Origin: AP-15 sp963832875
GTDB taxonomy: Bacteria > Pseudomonadota > Alphaproteobacteria > ATCC43930 > CGMCC-115725
Reading direction: 5' to 3'
Assembly (NCBI GenBank): GCA_963832875.1
Contig: CAWHWB010000004.1
Location: forward strand, 62,001-126,000
Length of the DNA stretch: 64,000 nt
How positions within the stretch are numbered: the first letter of the stretch is position 1; each line of letters begins with the position of its first letter. Below, one piece after another: positions 42,163 through 50,658 of this stretch. The translations under genes and the position numbers were made by a program. The notes beneath the pieces were generated by a model. That model was not told the DNA's origin, did no database searches, and saw only the letters and a program-made list of their open reading frames with translations.

Positions 42163-43590
42163 TTAGCTCGGGGCGATTTGAAAACCTGTGCGATCGAGGT
42201 GTGGATCGGTCGTCACCGCAATCTCATGCCCGAGCCGCTGTTCGAGGTGGCGCTTTGCCGCCGCCGCATTGCCGGCCAGCGCCGCTGCCACTTCGGGAGC
42301 GACCACCAGCCGCCGGCGCCGCCCCGGCTGCGCCCGCTCTTCTCGGCGCAGGGCGCGCAGCGCTTCAAGCGCCGCGGTAACTGCACTTTTGACGAGACGG
42401 CCGCCGGCGTTGGGTTCGAGCAGGGCCTCGGCCAGCGAGCGAAGGCGGCGCGGACGGACCAGCTCGAGGTGGCCGAGTCGGGTCCAGCCGAGGATCTGCG
42501 GCCGCGCCGGGTCGGCGGCGAGCGCCCGGACGAAGGCGGCGCTCACCCGCTCGCGCGCACGCCGATCGTCGAGGCCGACAAAATCGACGACGATCCCGCC
42601 GCCGAGTTGGCGCAGCCGGATCTGCCTAGCGATCAGATCGGCGGCGGCGAGATTGACGGCCAACGCGGAATGCTCGGGCGAGCCGGTTTCGGGCGTGCCG
42701 CTGTCGACATCGATCAGCACCGCGGCCCGTGTTGGCTCGAAGTGAACCCAGCCGCCGCCGGCCAGCGCAAGGGTCGGCGACAGCGCCTCGTCGAGCAGCG
42801 CGTCCAGGTCTAAGGGCCAGCCGCCGTCCGGCAGGTGGGCGATTTCGGCATCGGGGAAGGCCACGCGGATCTCTGGGATTGCCGCCGGGTCGTCGACCAG
42901 GATGCCGTCCGGCGCCGGCAGTGCACCGGCCAGTGCCGCGGCGAAGCTCGCCGCCGGATTAAGACGAGACGGCGGATCGAGGCGCGCGGCGCACTCGCCG
43001 ATCTCGAACCAGCGCCGTTGCAATTCCGCCGCCTCGGCCAGCAGCGCATCGGTCGGCGCAGATGCCAGAAGCCGCAGCCCGACTGTGGTGCGTACCAGCC
43101 CCTCACCCTCCCGCTGCGCGGGTCCTTCCCTCTGCCCGCGTGCGGCGAGAGGGGTGGGCTGAGGGGAAGTTTCGACAAGCTCCTTCAGCCGCGCGCGCGT
43201 CTCGGACGCCAGCGAATCCCCGTCAACGATGCCGGGCCGGCCGGCCACCAGCTCGACCAACCTGCCGCGCAGCGTCACTGCGGTGGTCAGAAGCGGCGCC
43301 TTGCCGCCCTGCGCTTCGCGGCGCACCTGCACTACGACCTGCTGACCCTCGTCGAGCCGCCGCCCGCGCGGCAGGATCTCGCTCTGAGGCAGAAAAGCCG
43401 GCCGGTCGCCGCCGATATCGACCAATGCCGCGCCGAGCGCCGGCAGCAAGCGCAGCACCCGGCCGAGATAAAGGCTGCCGGCTTCCTCGCAATCGCCGCG
43501 TTCGACCCGCAGCTCGACGGCAGCGCCGTCCTCGGTCAGCGCGGCGCGCCATTCGCCGGGCCCGGCAGCGATTACGAGCTCGCGGAGCAT
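42163..43590 (-). CDS. Ribonuclease E/G-family protein
   Basis: From ATG 43590, overlapping the maf 3' end, 475 residues. It has an S1-like N-terminal domain (ALVDIGGDRPAFLPQSE, LDEGQQVVVQVRREAQGGK) and the catalytic domain with VLIDVDSGTPETGS (metal-binding Asp), GGGIVVDFVGLDDRRA (second Asp) and GRLVKSAVTAALEALR. It is shorter than RNase E or RNase G (489 in E. coli) and lacks the zinc-link CPxC. Residues about 142-164 are encoded by a palindromic repeat inserted in frame. The role is probably in rRNA or mRNA processing. Confidence 0.85.
   Translation of the reverse strand: MLRELVIAAGPGEWRAALTEDGAAVELRVERGDCEEAGSLYLGRVLRLLPALGAALVDIGGDRPAFLPQSEILPRGRRLDEGQQVVVQVRREAQGGKAPLLTTAVTLRGRLVELVAGRPGIVDGDSLASETRARLKELVETSPQPTPLAARGQREGPAQREGEGLVRTTVGLRLLASAPTDALLAEAAELQRRWFEIGECAARLDPPSRLNPAASFAAALAGALPAPDGILVDDPAAIPEIRVAFPDAEIAHLPDGGWPLDLDALLDEALSPTLALAGGGWVHFEPTRAAVLIDVDSGTPETGSPEHSALAVNLAAADLIARQIRLRQLGGGIVVDFVGLDDRRARERVSAAFVRALAADPARPQILGWTRLGHLELVRPRRLRSLAEALLEPNAGGRLVKSAVTAALEALRALRREERAQPGRRRRLVVAPEVAAALAGNAAAAKRHLEQRLGHEIAVTTDPHLDRTGFQIAPS
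43099..43166. repeat. Palindromic element inserted in frame in the RNase E/G gene
   Basis: The 68 bases run from CCCCTCACCC to GGGGTGGGCTGAGGGG and contain nested inverted repeats (CCCGC/GCGGG, and CCTCT...CCGC/GCGG...AGAGG). The same type of sequence, with a shared TTCCCTCT core, sits in the 3' end of hisG at 46019-46069. It adds about 23 residues, rich in Pro, Arg and Gly, to the enzyme. Confidence 0.7.
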
Positions 43591-44168
43591 CGCGGGCGAT
43601 AGCCGCGGCCGGCGAGGAGCTGCGCGGTCTCGAACAAGGGCAGGCCGACGACGTTGGAATAGGAGCCGGAGACATACCGGATGAACGCCGCGGCGCGGCC
43701 CTGGATCGCATAGCCGCCGGCCTTGCCCTGCCATTCGCCGCTCGCCAGATAGGCGGCGACCTCGCCCGCGCTCAGCCGCTTGAACGCGACCAGGCTGGTG
43801 ATCCGGCGCAATGCCGGCCGCCCATCGGGGCTCGACAATGCGATGCCGGAATGGACGCGGTGGCGGCGCCCAGACAGCAATTCGAGACAGCGCCGGGCGG
43901 CGGCCTCGTCCACCGGCTTCGGCAGAATCCGCCGGCCGCAGGCGACGACGGTGTCGGCAGCCAGAATGTAGGCGCCGGGATGGCTCGGCATCACCGCCCG
44001 CAGCTTCGCTTCGGCCAGGCGCAGCGCGTGTGCCGCCGGTTCCTCGTCGCGGCCGGGGGTTTCGTCGATTGCCGCCGGTTCGACCCAGTCCGGCACGATT
44101 CCGATCTGCCGCAGCAATTCGAGGCGGCGAGGCGAGGCGGAAGCCAAGACCAAGAAGGGCGCCGTCAC
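43572..44168 (-). CDS. maf: Maf-like nucleotide pyrophosphatase
   Basis: A 198-residue Maf/HAM1-type protein that hydrolyses noncanonical or canonical nucleoside triphosphates. The N-terminal LASASPRRLELLRQIGI (SxxR motif), the E-containing PAAIDETP, the catalytic AADTVVACGRRILPKP, and GGYAIQGRAAAFIRYVSGSY are typical of the YhdE/YceF family. The C-terminal 19 bases overlap the RNase E/G start. It follows the UPF0262 gene by 10 bases. Confidence 0.92.
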   Translation of the reverse strand: MTAPFLVLASASPRRLELLRQIGIVPDWVEPAAIDETPGRDEEPAAHALRLAEAKLRAVMPSHPGAYILAADTVVACGRRILPKPVDEAAARRCLELLSGRRHRVHSGIALSSPDGRPALRRITSLVAFKRLSAGEVAAYLASGEWQGKAGGYAIQGRAAAFIRYVSGSYSNVVGLPLFETAQLLAGRGYRPRCSASS

Positions 44169-44178
44169 GGCAAAACCC

Positions 44179-44673
44179 CTAGCCGCGCAGATGCAGCACG
44201 CAGATCAGCGTGAACAGGCGCCGGGCCGTCGCATGGTCGATCGCGACCTTGTCGGCGAGCCGCTCGATCAGCAGGGCCGAGCCCTCGTCGTGCAGCGATC
44301 GCCGCCCCATGTCGATCGCCTCGACCTGTGCCAGTCGCGCGGCGCGGACCGCCGCATAATAGCTCTCGCAGACCATGAAATAATCTTTGATGATGCCGCG
44401 GAACGGCGCGAGCGGCAAAACGATGGTTTCGCTCGATCCGTTCGCCTGGGAGCGAATGTCGAGGTTCAGCCTGTTCTCCCCGATCGCCAGGTGCAGGTCG
44501 AACGGCCCGTCGCGCCCGGAAGTCGGAGCGAACGAATTCTCTTCCAAGAGATCGGCGATCGCCGTCGCACGCTCGTGCTCGATATCGGCGCTGCGCCGCA
44601 CCACGGTATGCTCGTCGAGTGTGATCGAGGCGATGCGCTGGCTGGTGTCGGCTTCGCCCTGCGGCTGGTTCAT
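44179..44673 (-). CDS. UPF0262-family protein
   Basis: A 164-residue protein of the alphaproteobacterial UPF0262 family. Signature segments are IASITLDEHTVVRRS, PFDLHLAIGENRLNLDI, PLAPFRGIIKDYFMVCESYY, and VEAIDMGRRSLHDEGSALL. Function is unknown, but the gene is conserved in this operon position after hisD. It starts 10 bases after the hisD stop. Confidence 0.9.
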   Translation of the reverse strand: MNQPQGEADTSQRIASITLDEHTVVRRSADIEHERATAIADLLEENSFAPTSGRDGPFDLHLAIGENRLNLDIRSQANGSSETIVLPLAPFRGIIKDYFMVCESYYAAVRAARLAQVEAIDMGRRSLHDEGSALLIERLADKVAIDHATARRLFTLICVLHLRG

Positions 44674-44683
44674 GGCGGCGGGC

Positions 44684-45989
44684 TCACGCCTCGCGCTGGC
44701 GGTCGAGGCGGATCGACAGGGACAGCGCGTGGGCCTCGAGCCCCTCGGCCTCGGCGAGCCGGACCGCAGAGGGCGCGAGTGCTGCGAGACTCGCCGCGTC
44801 GCAGCGGACGAGCGAGGTTCGTTTCAGAAAATCGAGCACGCCCAGACCCGAGGCAAACCGCGCGCTGCGTGCGGTCGGCAGCACATGGTTGGGTCCGGCG
44901 ATGTAGTCGCCGATCGCCTCGGGGGTCCAGCGCCCGAGAAAAATTGCGCCGGCATGACGAACCTGATCGGCCAATGTATCGGCCTCGTCGAGCGCCAGCT
45001 CGAGGTGCTCCGGGGCGATCCGATCAATCAGCGCCGGCGCCTCGCCCCAATCGGCGACCAGCACGATCGCGCCATTCGCTCGCCAGCTCGTCCGCGCGAT
45101 GTCCGCCCGCGGCAACAGCGTCAAACGGCGTTCGACCGCGGTCTCGACCGCTGCGGCGAAATCGCTGTCGTCGGTCAGCAGGATCGCCTGCGCCGCACTG
45201 TCGTGCTCGGCTTGCGACAACAGGTCGGCAGCGATCCATTCGGGGTCGTTCCGGCGATCGGCGACGACCAGGATTTCCGACGGCCCGGCGATCATGTCGA
45301 TGCCGACCCTGCCGAACACATGCCGCTTGGCCGCGGCGACATAGGCGTTGCCCGGCCCGACGATCTTGTCGACCGGGTGGATCGTCGCCGTGCCGTAGGC
45401 CAGCGCGGCCACTGCCTGCGCTCCGCCGACCCGGTAGATCTCGTCGATGCCGACCAGCTCTGCGGCGGCGAGGACCAGCGGGTTCAGCACGCCGCCCGGG
45501 GCCGGCACGGTCATCACCAGTCGCTCGACTCCGGCGACTTTCGCCGGGATTGCGTTCATCAGCACGGAGGACGGATAAGCCGCGGTGCCGCCAGGCACGT
45601 AAAGCCCGGCGGCGGCGACCGGGCGCCAGCGGGCGGCGAGCCGCACTCCGAGCCCGTCGACATAGTCGAGCGCCGCTGGCAATTGATGGCGGTGAAAGCT
45701 CTCGATCCGCTCGGCGGCAAGCCGTAGCGCGGCCACCGTCTCGGCCGGCGCCGCCGCAGCGCCCTCGGCAATTTCCCGTCCCGACAACCGCAGGCCGGCG
45801 GGCACGACGGCGACGCCGTCGAAGCGTCGGGTGTAATCGATCAGGGCGACATCGCCGCGGCGGGCGACATCCTCGATGATCGCGGCGACCGCGGCGTCGA
45901 CATCGGCGGCGGTTTCGCGCTTGGCCTCTACAAAGCGCGTGAAGGCCGCTTCGAAACCGGGGTCGCGAGTTCGACAAGCTAGCCGGCAT
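44684..45989 (-). CDS. hisD: Histidinol dehydrogenase, one-base frameshift near the 5' end
   Basis: Histidinol dehydrogenase oxidises L-histidinol to histidine with two NAD. The main frame carries RVGGAQAVAALAYGTATIHP, DKIVGPGNAYVAAAKR, AGPSEILVVAD, LLSQAEHDSAAQAILLT (catalytic Glu and His region), and IAPEHLELA and GPNHVLPT. The family's first 60 residues (FEAAFTRFVEAKRETAADVD) lie upstream in that frame but have no start codon. ATG 45989, overlapping the hisG stop as TGATG, gives MPASLSNS and joins DPGFEAAF if one C near 45965 is removed. The repaired length is 434 residues, normal for HisD. A true lesion would cause histidine auxotrophy, so an indel error is more likely. Confidence 0.9.
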
Positions 45990-46783
45990 CAATCTTTCTC
46001 CTGCCCAGCGGCAGGGCTCCCGTCGCCGCGACGACGGGCCCCTTCCCTCTCCCGCATTGCAGGAGAGGGTTCCGAGCGCAGCAAGGCGGGTGAGGAGCTA
46101 TCGCCCGACGCGAACCCCGCCTCGCCGACCGCGGCGCGAAAGCGCTCGATCCAGCCGCCAACGTCTTCGGGGCGCGTCTTCAGCGCCGGCCGGTTGACGA
46201 TCAGCCGCGAGCTCACTTCGGCAATGCATTCGATCTCGACCAGCCCGTTCGCCTTCAAGGTGGCGCCGGTCTGGACCAGATCGACGATGTGCCGGCACAG
46301 GCCCAGCCGCGGCGCCAGCTCGACGGCACCATTGAGCTTTATGCATTCCGCCTGGACGCCCTGCGCGGCGAAGTGACGGCCGGCGATCTCGGGGTATTTG
46401 GTCGCGACCCGGATGTGGCTGGCGCGCTGCCGGTCCTCGCGCGCCGCCCAGTCGGCGGTCGCCGCGACCGCAATCCGGCAATGCCCGACTTCCAGATCGA
46501 GCGGCGCATAGATCTCGGAATAATCGAACTCCATCAGCACGTCGTTGCCGGCCACCCCGAGCTGGGCCGCACCGAAGGCGACGAAGGTCGCGACGTCGAA
46601 GCTGCGCACCCGGATCAAGTCGAGGTGCGGGTCACTGGTCGCAAAGCGTAGTTGGCGGGACGCGGGGTCCTCGAATGCGGGCTCGGGCTCGATCCCCATC
46701 CGCCGCAGCAGCGGCATCACTTCGGCGAGAATCCGGCCGTTGGGCAGCGCCAGGATCAGGCGGTCTTCGGAGGGGCCGGTCAC
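45989..46783 (-). CDS. hisG: ATP phosphoribosyltransferase, short form
   Basis: GTG 46783 overlaps the preceding TGA (GTGA) and starts 264 residues (TGPSEDRLILALPNGRIL). The first step of histidine synthesis, transfer of phosphoribosyl to ATP. LALPNGRILAEVMPLLRRM, FATSDPHLDLIRVRSFDVAT, GVAGNDVLMEFD and VDLVQTGATLKANGLVEIE match the short HisG, which needs the regulatory HisZ subunit; HisZ is not in the window. The C-terminus after WIERFRAAVGEAGF is not homologous and is encoded by a palindromic repeat, giving an Arg-, Ser- and Pro-rich tail of about 38 residues. Confidence 0.93.
   Translation of the reverse strand: MTGPSEDRLILALPNGRILAEVMPLLRRMGIEPEPAFEDPASRQLRFATSDPHLDLIRVRSFDVATFVAFGAAQLGVAGNDVLMEFDYSEIYAPLDLEVGHCRIAVAATADWAAREDRQRASHIRVATKYPEIAGRHFAAQGVQAECIKLNGAVELAPRLGLCRHIVDLVQTGATLKANGLVEIECIAEVSSRLIVNRPALKTRPEDVGGWIERFRAAVGEAGFASGDSSSPALLRSEPSPAMREREGARRRGDGSPAAGQEKD
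46019..46069. repeat. Palindromic element in the 3' end of hisG
   Basis: Two perfect hairpins stand side by side: CCCGTCG/CGACGGG (46019-46038) and CCCTCTCC/GGAGAGGG (46045-46069). The second shares its TTCCCTCT core with the element inside the RNase E/G gene. It is read through in frame as the C-terminal tail of HisG. Confidence 0.7.
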
Positions 46784-47247
46784 CCCAACAGCTCCTCGTC
46801 GTGGCGCGGATGCCAGGGTGTCGGCCAAGGCTCGCCCAAATCCTTGGCGCGGCACAGGATGCGGGCGACTTCGAGCCGGATCGCGGCGCCACCCGAGAAG
46901 TCGAGGTGCACAGCCGGGTGCTCGGATCCCGCCGGTCCGGCCCGCAGCGCCAGCAGCGCCAGGATGCGGTCTTCGTCGGTGCGGCGGAAGCCGCGGTAGG
47001 ACGCGCCGAGGACGGCAGCGAACGAGACCGCGCACAGGACGCGCTGGCGCTCGCCCTTGCCGGGCTCCAGGCGCACCCCTCGCTCCCAGCGAAATCGATT
47101 CGCGACAAAGACGAAAGTCTGTTGGTCGGGAACATAGGCGAGGTCGCGGACCGGGACCAGCGCGTCCTGTAGACAAGCCGACAGCACCACCAGATCGTCC
47201 GCGTCCTCCGCGCGCAATTTCAGCGGGTTGAGACCGCTGTCAGGCAT
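46780..47247 (-). CDS. DUF2948-family protein
   Basis: ATG 47247 overlaps the murA end and gives 155 residues. LKLRAEDADDLVVLSACLQD, ANRFRWER and GVRLEPGKGERQRVLCAVSF are the family's recognisable pieces. It is a small soluble alphaproteobacterial protein of unknown function, normally found between murA and hisG, as here. Its stop overlaps the hisG GTG start. Confidence 0.88.
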   Translation of the reverse strand: MPDSGLNPLKLRAEDADDLVVLSACLQDALVPVRDLAYVPDQQTFVFVANRFRWERGVRLEPGKGERQRVLCAVSFAAVLGASYRGFRRTDEDRILALLALRAGPAGSEHPAVHLDFSGGAAIRLEVARILCRAKDLGEPWPTPWHPRHDEELLG

Positions 47248-48523
47248 TATCGGCCAGCCTCTCGATGCGCGCGCCGCAGGCCGCCAGCTTTCCCTCCAAC
47301 CGCTCATAGCCGCGGTCGAGATGATAGACCCGGCTGATCACGGTCTCGCCCTCGGCCGCCAGGCCCGCCAGGACCAGCGAGACCGAGGCGCGCAGATCGG
47401 TCGCCATCACCGGCGCCCCCATCAGCCGCTTCACGCCGCGCACTTGCGCGATCGAACCCTGCACCGCGATGTCCGCCCCCATCCGGGCCAATTCGGGGGC
47501 ATGCATGAAGCGGTTCTCGAAGATTGTCTCGGTAATGGTCGAGCCGCCCTCGGCGATCGCCATCAGCGCCATTGCCTGGGCCTGCAAATCGGTCGGAAAC
47601 CCGGGATAGGGTGCGGTCGTAATATCGACGCCGGCGACGAAGCGCTCGCGACGTCGCACCGCCAGCCCGTCCGCCGTCGGTGACACTGCGACGCCGGCGC
47701 TGTCGAGAATTTCGGCGACGGCGGCAACTAGGTCGAGCCGGGTGCCGGTCAGCCGCACCTCTCCCGCGGTCGCGGCCGCCGCCATCATGTAAGTGCCGGT
47801 TTCGATCCGGTCGGGCAGAATGCGATGTTGGGCGCCGTGCAGCCGCCCGACGCCGATGATGCGAAGGCAATCGCTGCCGACCCCTTCGATTTGCGCTCCC
47901 ATCGCCTGCAGGCAGGTGGCGAGATCGCCGATTTCGGGCTCGCGCGCGACGTTGCCCAGCACCGTCTCGCCCCGCGCCAACGCCGCCGCCATCAACAGAT
48001 TTTCGGTGGCGCCGACCGATATCGAGGGAAACGCGATCTCGGCGCCGTGCAGCCCCTTGGGGGCGCGCGCGTCGACATAGCCCTGGCGCAGCTCGATCTC
48101 GGCGCCGAGCTGCCGAAGCCCCTTAATATGCAAGTCGATCGGCCGGGTGCCGATAGCACAGCCGCCGGGCAATGACACGCGCGCCCGCCCGCAACGCGCC
48201 AACAGCGGCCCGAGCACCAGAAACGACGCTCGCATCTTGCGGACGAGATCATAGGGGGCGGTGGTCGACGTGATGTGCGCCGCCGTCAGAGCAAGACTGC
48301 GACCGGCGGTGCCGCCAGACTCGGACATGGCCACCGCGACGCCGTGCTGGACCAGCAGGTTCGCCATCGCCCCGATGTCGGCGAGGTCGGGGACGTTTTC
48401 GAGGGTCAGGGCGTCTGTGGTCAAAAGGCTCGCTGCCATCAGCGGCAGGGCGGCGTTCTTGGCGCCGCCGATCGCGATTACCCCGTCGAGCGGCACGCCG
48501 CCCCTAATGCGGATTCTGTCCAT
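47240..48523 (-). CDS. murA: UDP-N-acetylglucosamine 1-carboxyvinyltransferase
   Basis: ATG 48523 gives 427 residues. MurA transfers enolpyruvate from PEP to UDP-GlcNAc, the first committed step of peptidoglycan synthesis. K22 (GGAKNAALPLMAASLLT) and C122 in LPGGCAIGTRPIDLHI are the catalytic residues; the latter is the fosfomycin target. YPGFPTDLQAQAMALMAIAEG and RVYHLDRGYERLEGKL are standard. A longer in-frame start at 48580 is unlikely. The stop overlaps the DUF2948 start by 8 bases. Confidence 0.97.
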   Translation of the reverse strand: MDRIRIRGGVPLDGVIAIGGAKNAALPLMAASLLTTDALTLENVPDLADIGAMANLLVQHGVAVAMSESGGTAGRSLALTAAHITSTTAPYDLVRKMRASFLVLGPLLARCGRARVSLPGGCAIGTRPIDLHIKGLRQLGAEIELRQGYVDARAPKGLHGAEIAFPSISVGATENLLMAAALARGETVLGNVAREPEIGDLATCLQAMGAQIEGVGSDCLRIIGVGRLHGAQHRILPDRIETGTYMMAAAATAGEVRLTGTRLDLVAAVAEILDSAGVAVSPTADGLAVRRRERFVAGVDITTAPYPGFPTDLQAQAMALMAIAEGGSTITETIFENRFMHAPELARMGADIAVQGSIAQVRGVKRLMGAPVMATDLRASVSLVLAGLAAEGETVISRVYHLDRGYERLEGKLAACGARIERLADNA

Positions 48524-48580
48524 CGCCTCGGTTCTGCGCACCGCGACCGCCGGGTGGTCCCCGGCCGCGGCAGCGGTCAA

Positions 48581-48796
48581 TCAATCGGCGGTGGTCCCGC
48601 CGCGCCGGTTGCTTTTACTGGAGACTAGGGTGCGGCTCAAGCCGGAGGCGTCGGGCGGCGGCGCAGCCGGTCGCTCGCGCCCCCGCGCCTGGTCCTTGCG
48701 CCGACGCAGATTGTCGCGCAAGGCTTGCGCCAAGCGCGCGTCGCGCGCGGTGCGTTCCGCCTGTTTTTTGGCGATGAGATCCGTGCGGTCGCTCAT
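48581..48796 (-). CDS. Small hypothetical basic protein
   Basis: ATG 48796 gives 71 residues (MSDRTDLIAKKQAERTARDA...). It is very basic and helical, with LAQALRDNLRRRKDQARGR as the likely conserved core. It is upstream of murA in the same direction. I recall short proteins with this core in alphaproteobacteria but know no function; nucleic-acid binding is a guess from composition. Confidence 0.55.
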   Translation of the reverse strand: MSDRTDLIAKKQAERTARDARLAQALRDNLRRRKDQARGRERPAAPPPDASGLSRTLVSSKSNRRGGTTAD

Positions 48797-48839
48797 TCCT
48801 CGAAGCAACGGGAGGATCGCCCGGCTGTCAAGCGCCGGA

Positions 48840-49067
48840 TTAGGCTTCGGCCCGCAAATTTACGTGCGCCGAAAGGATCACCGCGACCGCGCGCTTGGCC
48901 GCATATTCGGGGGCTTGCTCGGGATGGGCGAGACGCCAAGCCGCAACCCCAGCGCGGTAGCACTCGACCGAAGGCCGTCCTTCGGCCCGCGCCGTCTCGA
49001 ACGCCCTCAGCACCGCTTCAACTGTCTCCTTGCTGCCGAGGTCGCCGATCGACGCGGGGCGGTTCAT
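48840..49067 (-). CDS. Small hypothetical protein
   Basis: ATG 49067 (or ATG 49088, seven residues longer) gives 75 residues: DLGSKETVEAVLRAFETARA, then a helical region ending ILSAHVNLRAEA. It looks like a small soluble helical protein; the repeated pattern VECYRAGVAAWRLAHPEQAP has features of a conserved family, but I cannot name it. It ends 44 bases before the next minus-strand start. Confidence 0.5.
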   Translation of the reverse strand: MNRPASIGDLGSKETVEAVLRAFETARAEGRPSVECYRAGVAAWRLAHPEQAPEYAAKRAVAVILSAHVNLRAEA

Positions 49068-49248
49068 CGCGTTCTGTCCCTTCGGCAAGCAGCCTGACCG
49101 CAGCTGTCCCCCGACGATTTGCTTAACGCGCCTGCTCCGCGGCGGTTCCGCCGGCCCTCGCCTTGCGGTGCCAACCGCCCTCGCCTTGCTATCCGCCTCC
49201 GGCTGATGTATCTCTCGATGCTCGCGCGGAACGGGTTTCGCGCGGCGT

Positions 49249-49323
49249 GCTGCCGTAGCTCAGTGGTAGAGCACCCCCTTGGTAAGGGGGAGGTCGTAAG
49301 TTCAATCCTTACCGGCAGCACCA
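49249..49323 (+). tRNA. tRNA-Thr (anticodon GGT), CCA encoded
   Basis: A complete cloverleaf: acceptor stem GCTGCCG/CGGCAGC, D-arm GCTC-AGTGGTA-GAGC, anticodon stem CCCCC/GGGGG around the loop TTGGTAA with GGT at the centre, T-arm GTAAG-TTCAATC-CTTAC, discriminator A at 49320 and an encoded CCA at 49321-49323. The variable loop is AGGTC. All stems are perfect. The GGT anticodon reads ACC and ACT threonine codons. Confidence 0.97.
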
Positions 49324-49692
49324 GCATTTCGGATCGTCGGCAATCTTCTCAGGTTGGCGAATTGGCGCAGGTCGATGGTCGATCTCGGCGCGACGGGCGC
49401 TAGCTAACGGCCGATCGGCGCAGCGGCCAAGCTCCGCTCTTCTCCGTTCGACACGACCTCTCGGGTTGACCCTGGGCGCGGCACGGTCCTACCCTGGTCT
49501 GTTGCGATATTGGGGTGTCCGTCATGGGAGCGCCCGTCGCCGTGGCGCGCAGCCAAAACAGGACCTGATCTATCGAAGACACGACCCGATCCATCAGGGC
49601 ACTACCGAAACGGCGGGCAATCGTGGGGAGCTTGTCCGGCCGCGTATCAGTACCTCGACGCGCCCCTGCGCTTGCCTGGAGCGCGGCCGCGA
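49324..49692. other. Gene-free stretch after tRNA-Thr
   Basis: No gene is recognised. It holds the first copy of the repeated promoter-like sequence (49466-49495). An ATG at 49523 that follows it runs for only 14 codons, so if this was a promoter its gene has been lost. Confidence 0.5.
49466..49495 (+). promoter_or_regulatory. Promoter-like sequence, first copy
   Basis: TTGACC (49466-49471), an 18-base spacer and TACCCT (49490-49495). The whole block, including CGGGT before and GGCGCGGC inside the spacer, recurs almost exactly at 50889-50918 before a real gene. Here only a 14-codon frame follows. Confidence 0.45.
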
Positions 49693-50658
49693 TCACCCGG
49701 CGCGGCGGCCTTCGGAAGCCCCCACCTTTTCGAACACGAAGATGTTCGTGACCCACTCCGGGATGTCCTCTTCGCGGACATCGATCAGCGGGCAGCCATG
49801 GCGCGAGGCGAGCTCGATAATCGGCCTCTGTGGCGTCGCGTGCATGTGCTGGTGTAAGGGCGGCAGCCTGTCGGCGAGATAATCCGCCACGTTGAACACG
49901 TAGCTACCGCAATACGTCGGGACATGCACTATGGCGATGCCCCGCGGCGCGAGCCCGGCAAACATCCGGTCGAGGATCGCCAGCACCAAGGGCGGCGGGT
50001 TGTGCTGCAACACGAGGCGCGAAAACCACAAGTCGTAGCCGGCGGCCGGATGAAAATCATCGGGCGTCGCTTGCCGAAAATCGACATTGTGATGGCCGAG
50101 CTGCTCCAAGTGGCGCTGCGCGAGGCGCAAATGGGGTGGGGAAATATCCACGGCGATGATCTCGGCGAAGCACGGCGCGAGATGTGCGGTCACCCGACCA
50201 ATGCCGCAGCCATATTCGACGCAGCATCGGAAACTTTCCGGCGGCCGGCCGATCCGGCGCAGCACTCCGAGCACGAGGTCGCGATCGTCCTTGCCGCTCT
50301 GGAAAAATTCCGGCTCTGTCTCCGCCAGCCGCTCGGGCAGAAACTGCTCGTAGGACATCACGGAAAAGTGCGGTGCCTGTTTGCCGGCCTCTTCCCAAAC
50401 GAGCGCCAGCTTGGCGAGGATCGCGCGCAGGGCCGCCGCGTCCGCAACCGTCTCGACCGGCCGCGGCGGAGCGGTCAGCGGAACCCGTTTCGGGTAAACG
50501 TTTTTATCGTGGAATTCGGCAGACCCGAGAAAGATGCGCCGCAACATTGCGAAATCGGTGTTATGGCGTTGATGGTGGGCGACCACCTCTTCGTTTTCCG
50601 GTTCGCGCCCGAGAATGAATTGGTACGCACCCCGCACGTCCTCGGCAGAAACAGGCAT
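49693..50658 (-). CDS. SAM-dependent methyltransferase
   Basis: A 321-residue protein with an N-terminal helical domain (YQFILGREPENEEVVAHHQ) like the DUF4214-type linker seen in secreted and surface-glycan proteins, and a class I methyltransferase domain. Motif I is EYGCGIGRVTAHLAPCF, with IIAVDISPPHLRLAQRHL after it, and LWFSRLVLQHNPPPLVLAIL is motif IV/post. Its acceptor is unknown; proteins with this layout are often near polysaccharide genes. It is divergent from the aldolase gene, with 286 bases between. Confidence 0.8.
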   Translation of the reverse strand: MPVSAEDVRGAYQFILGREPENEEVVAHHQRHNTDFAMLRRIFLGSAEFHDKNVYPKRVPLTAPPRPVETVADAAALRAILAKLALVWEEAGKQAPHFSVMSYEQFLPERLAETEPEFFQSGKDDRDLVLGVLRRIGRPPESFRCCVEYGCGIGRVTAHLAPCFAEIIAVDISPPHLRLAQRHLEQLGHHNVDFRQATPDDFHPAAGYDLWFSRLVLQHNPPPLVLAILDRMFAGLAPRGIAIVHVPTYCGSYVFNVADYLADRLPPLHQHMHATPQRPIIELASRHGCPLIDVREEDIPEWVTNIFVFEKVGASEGRRAG

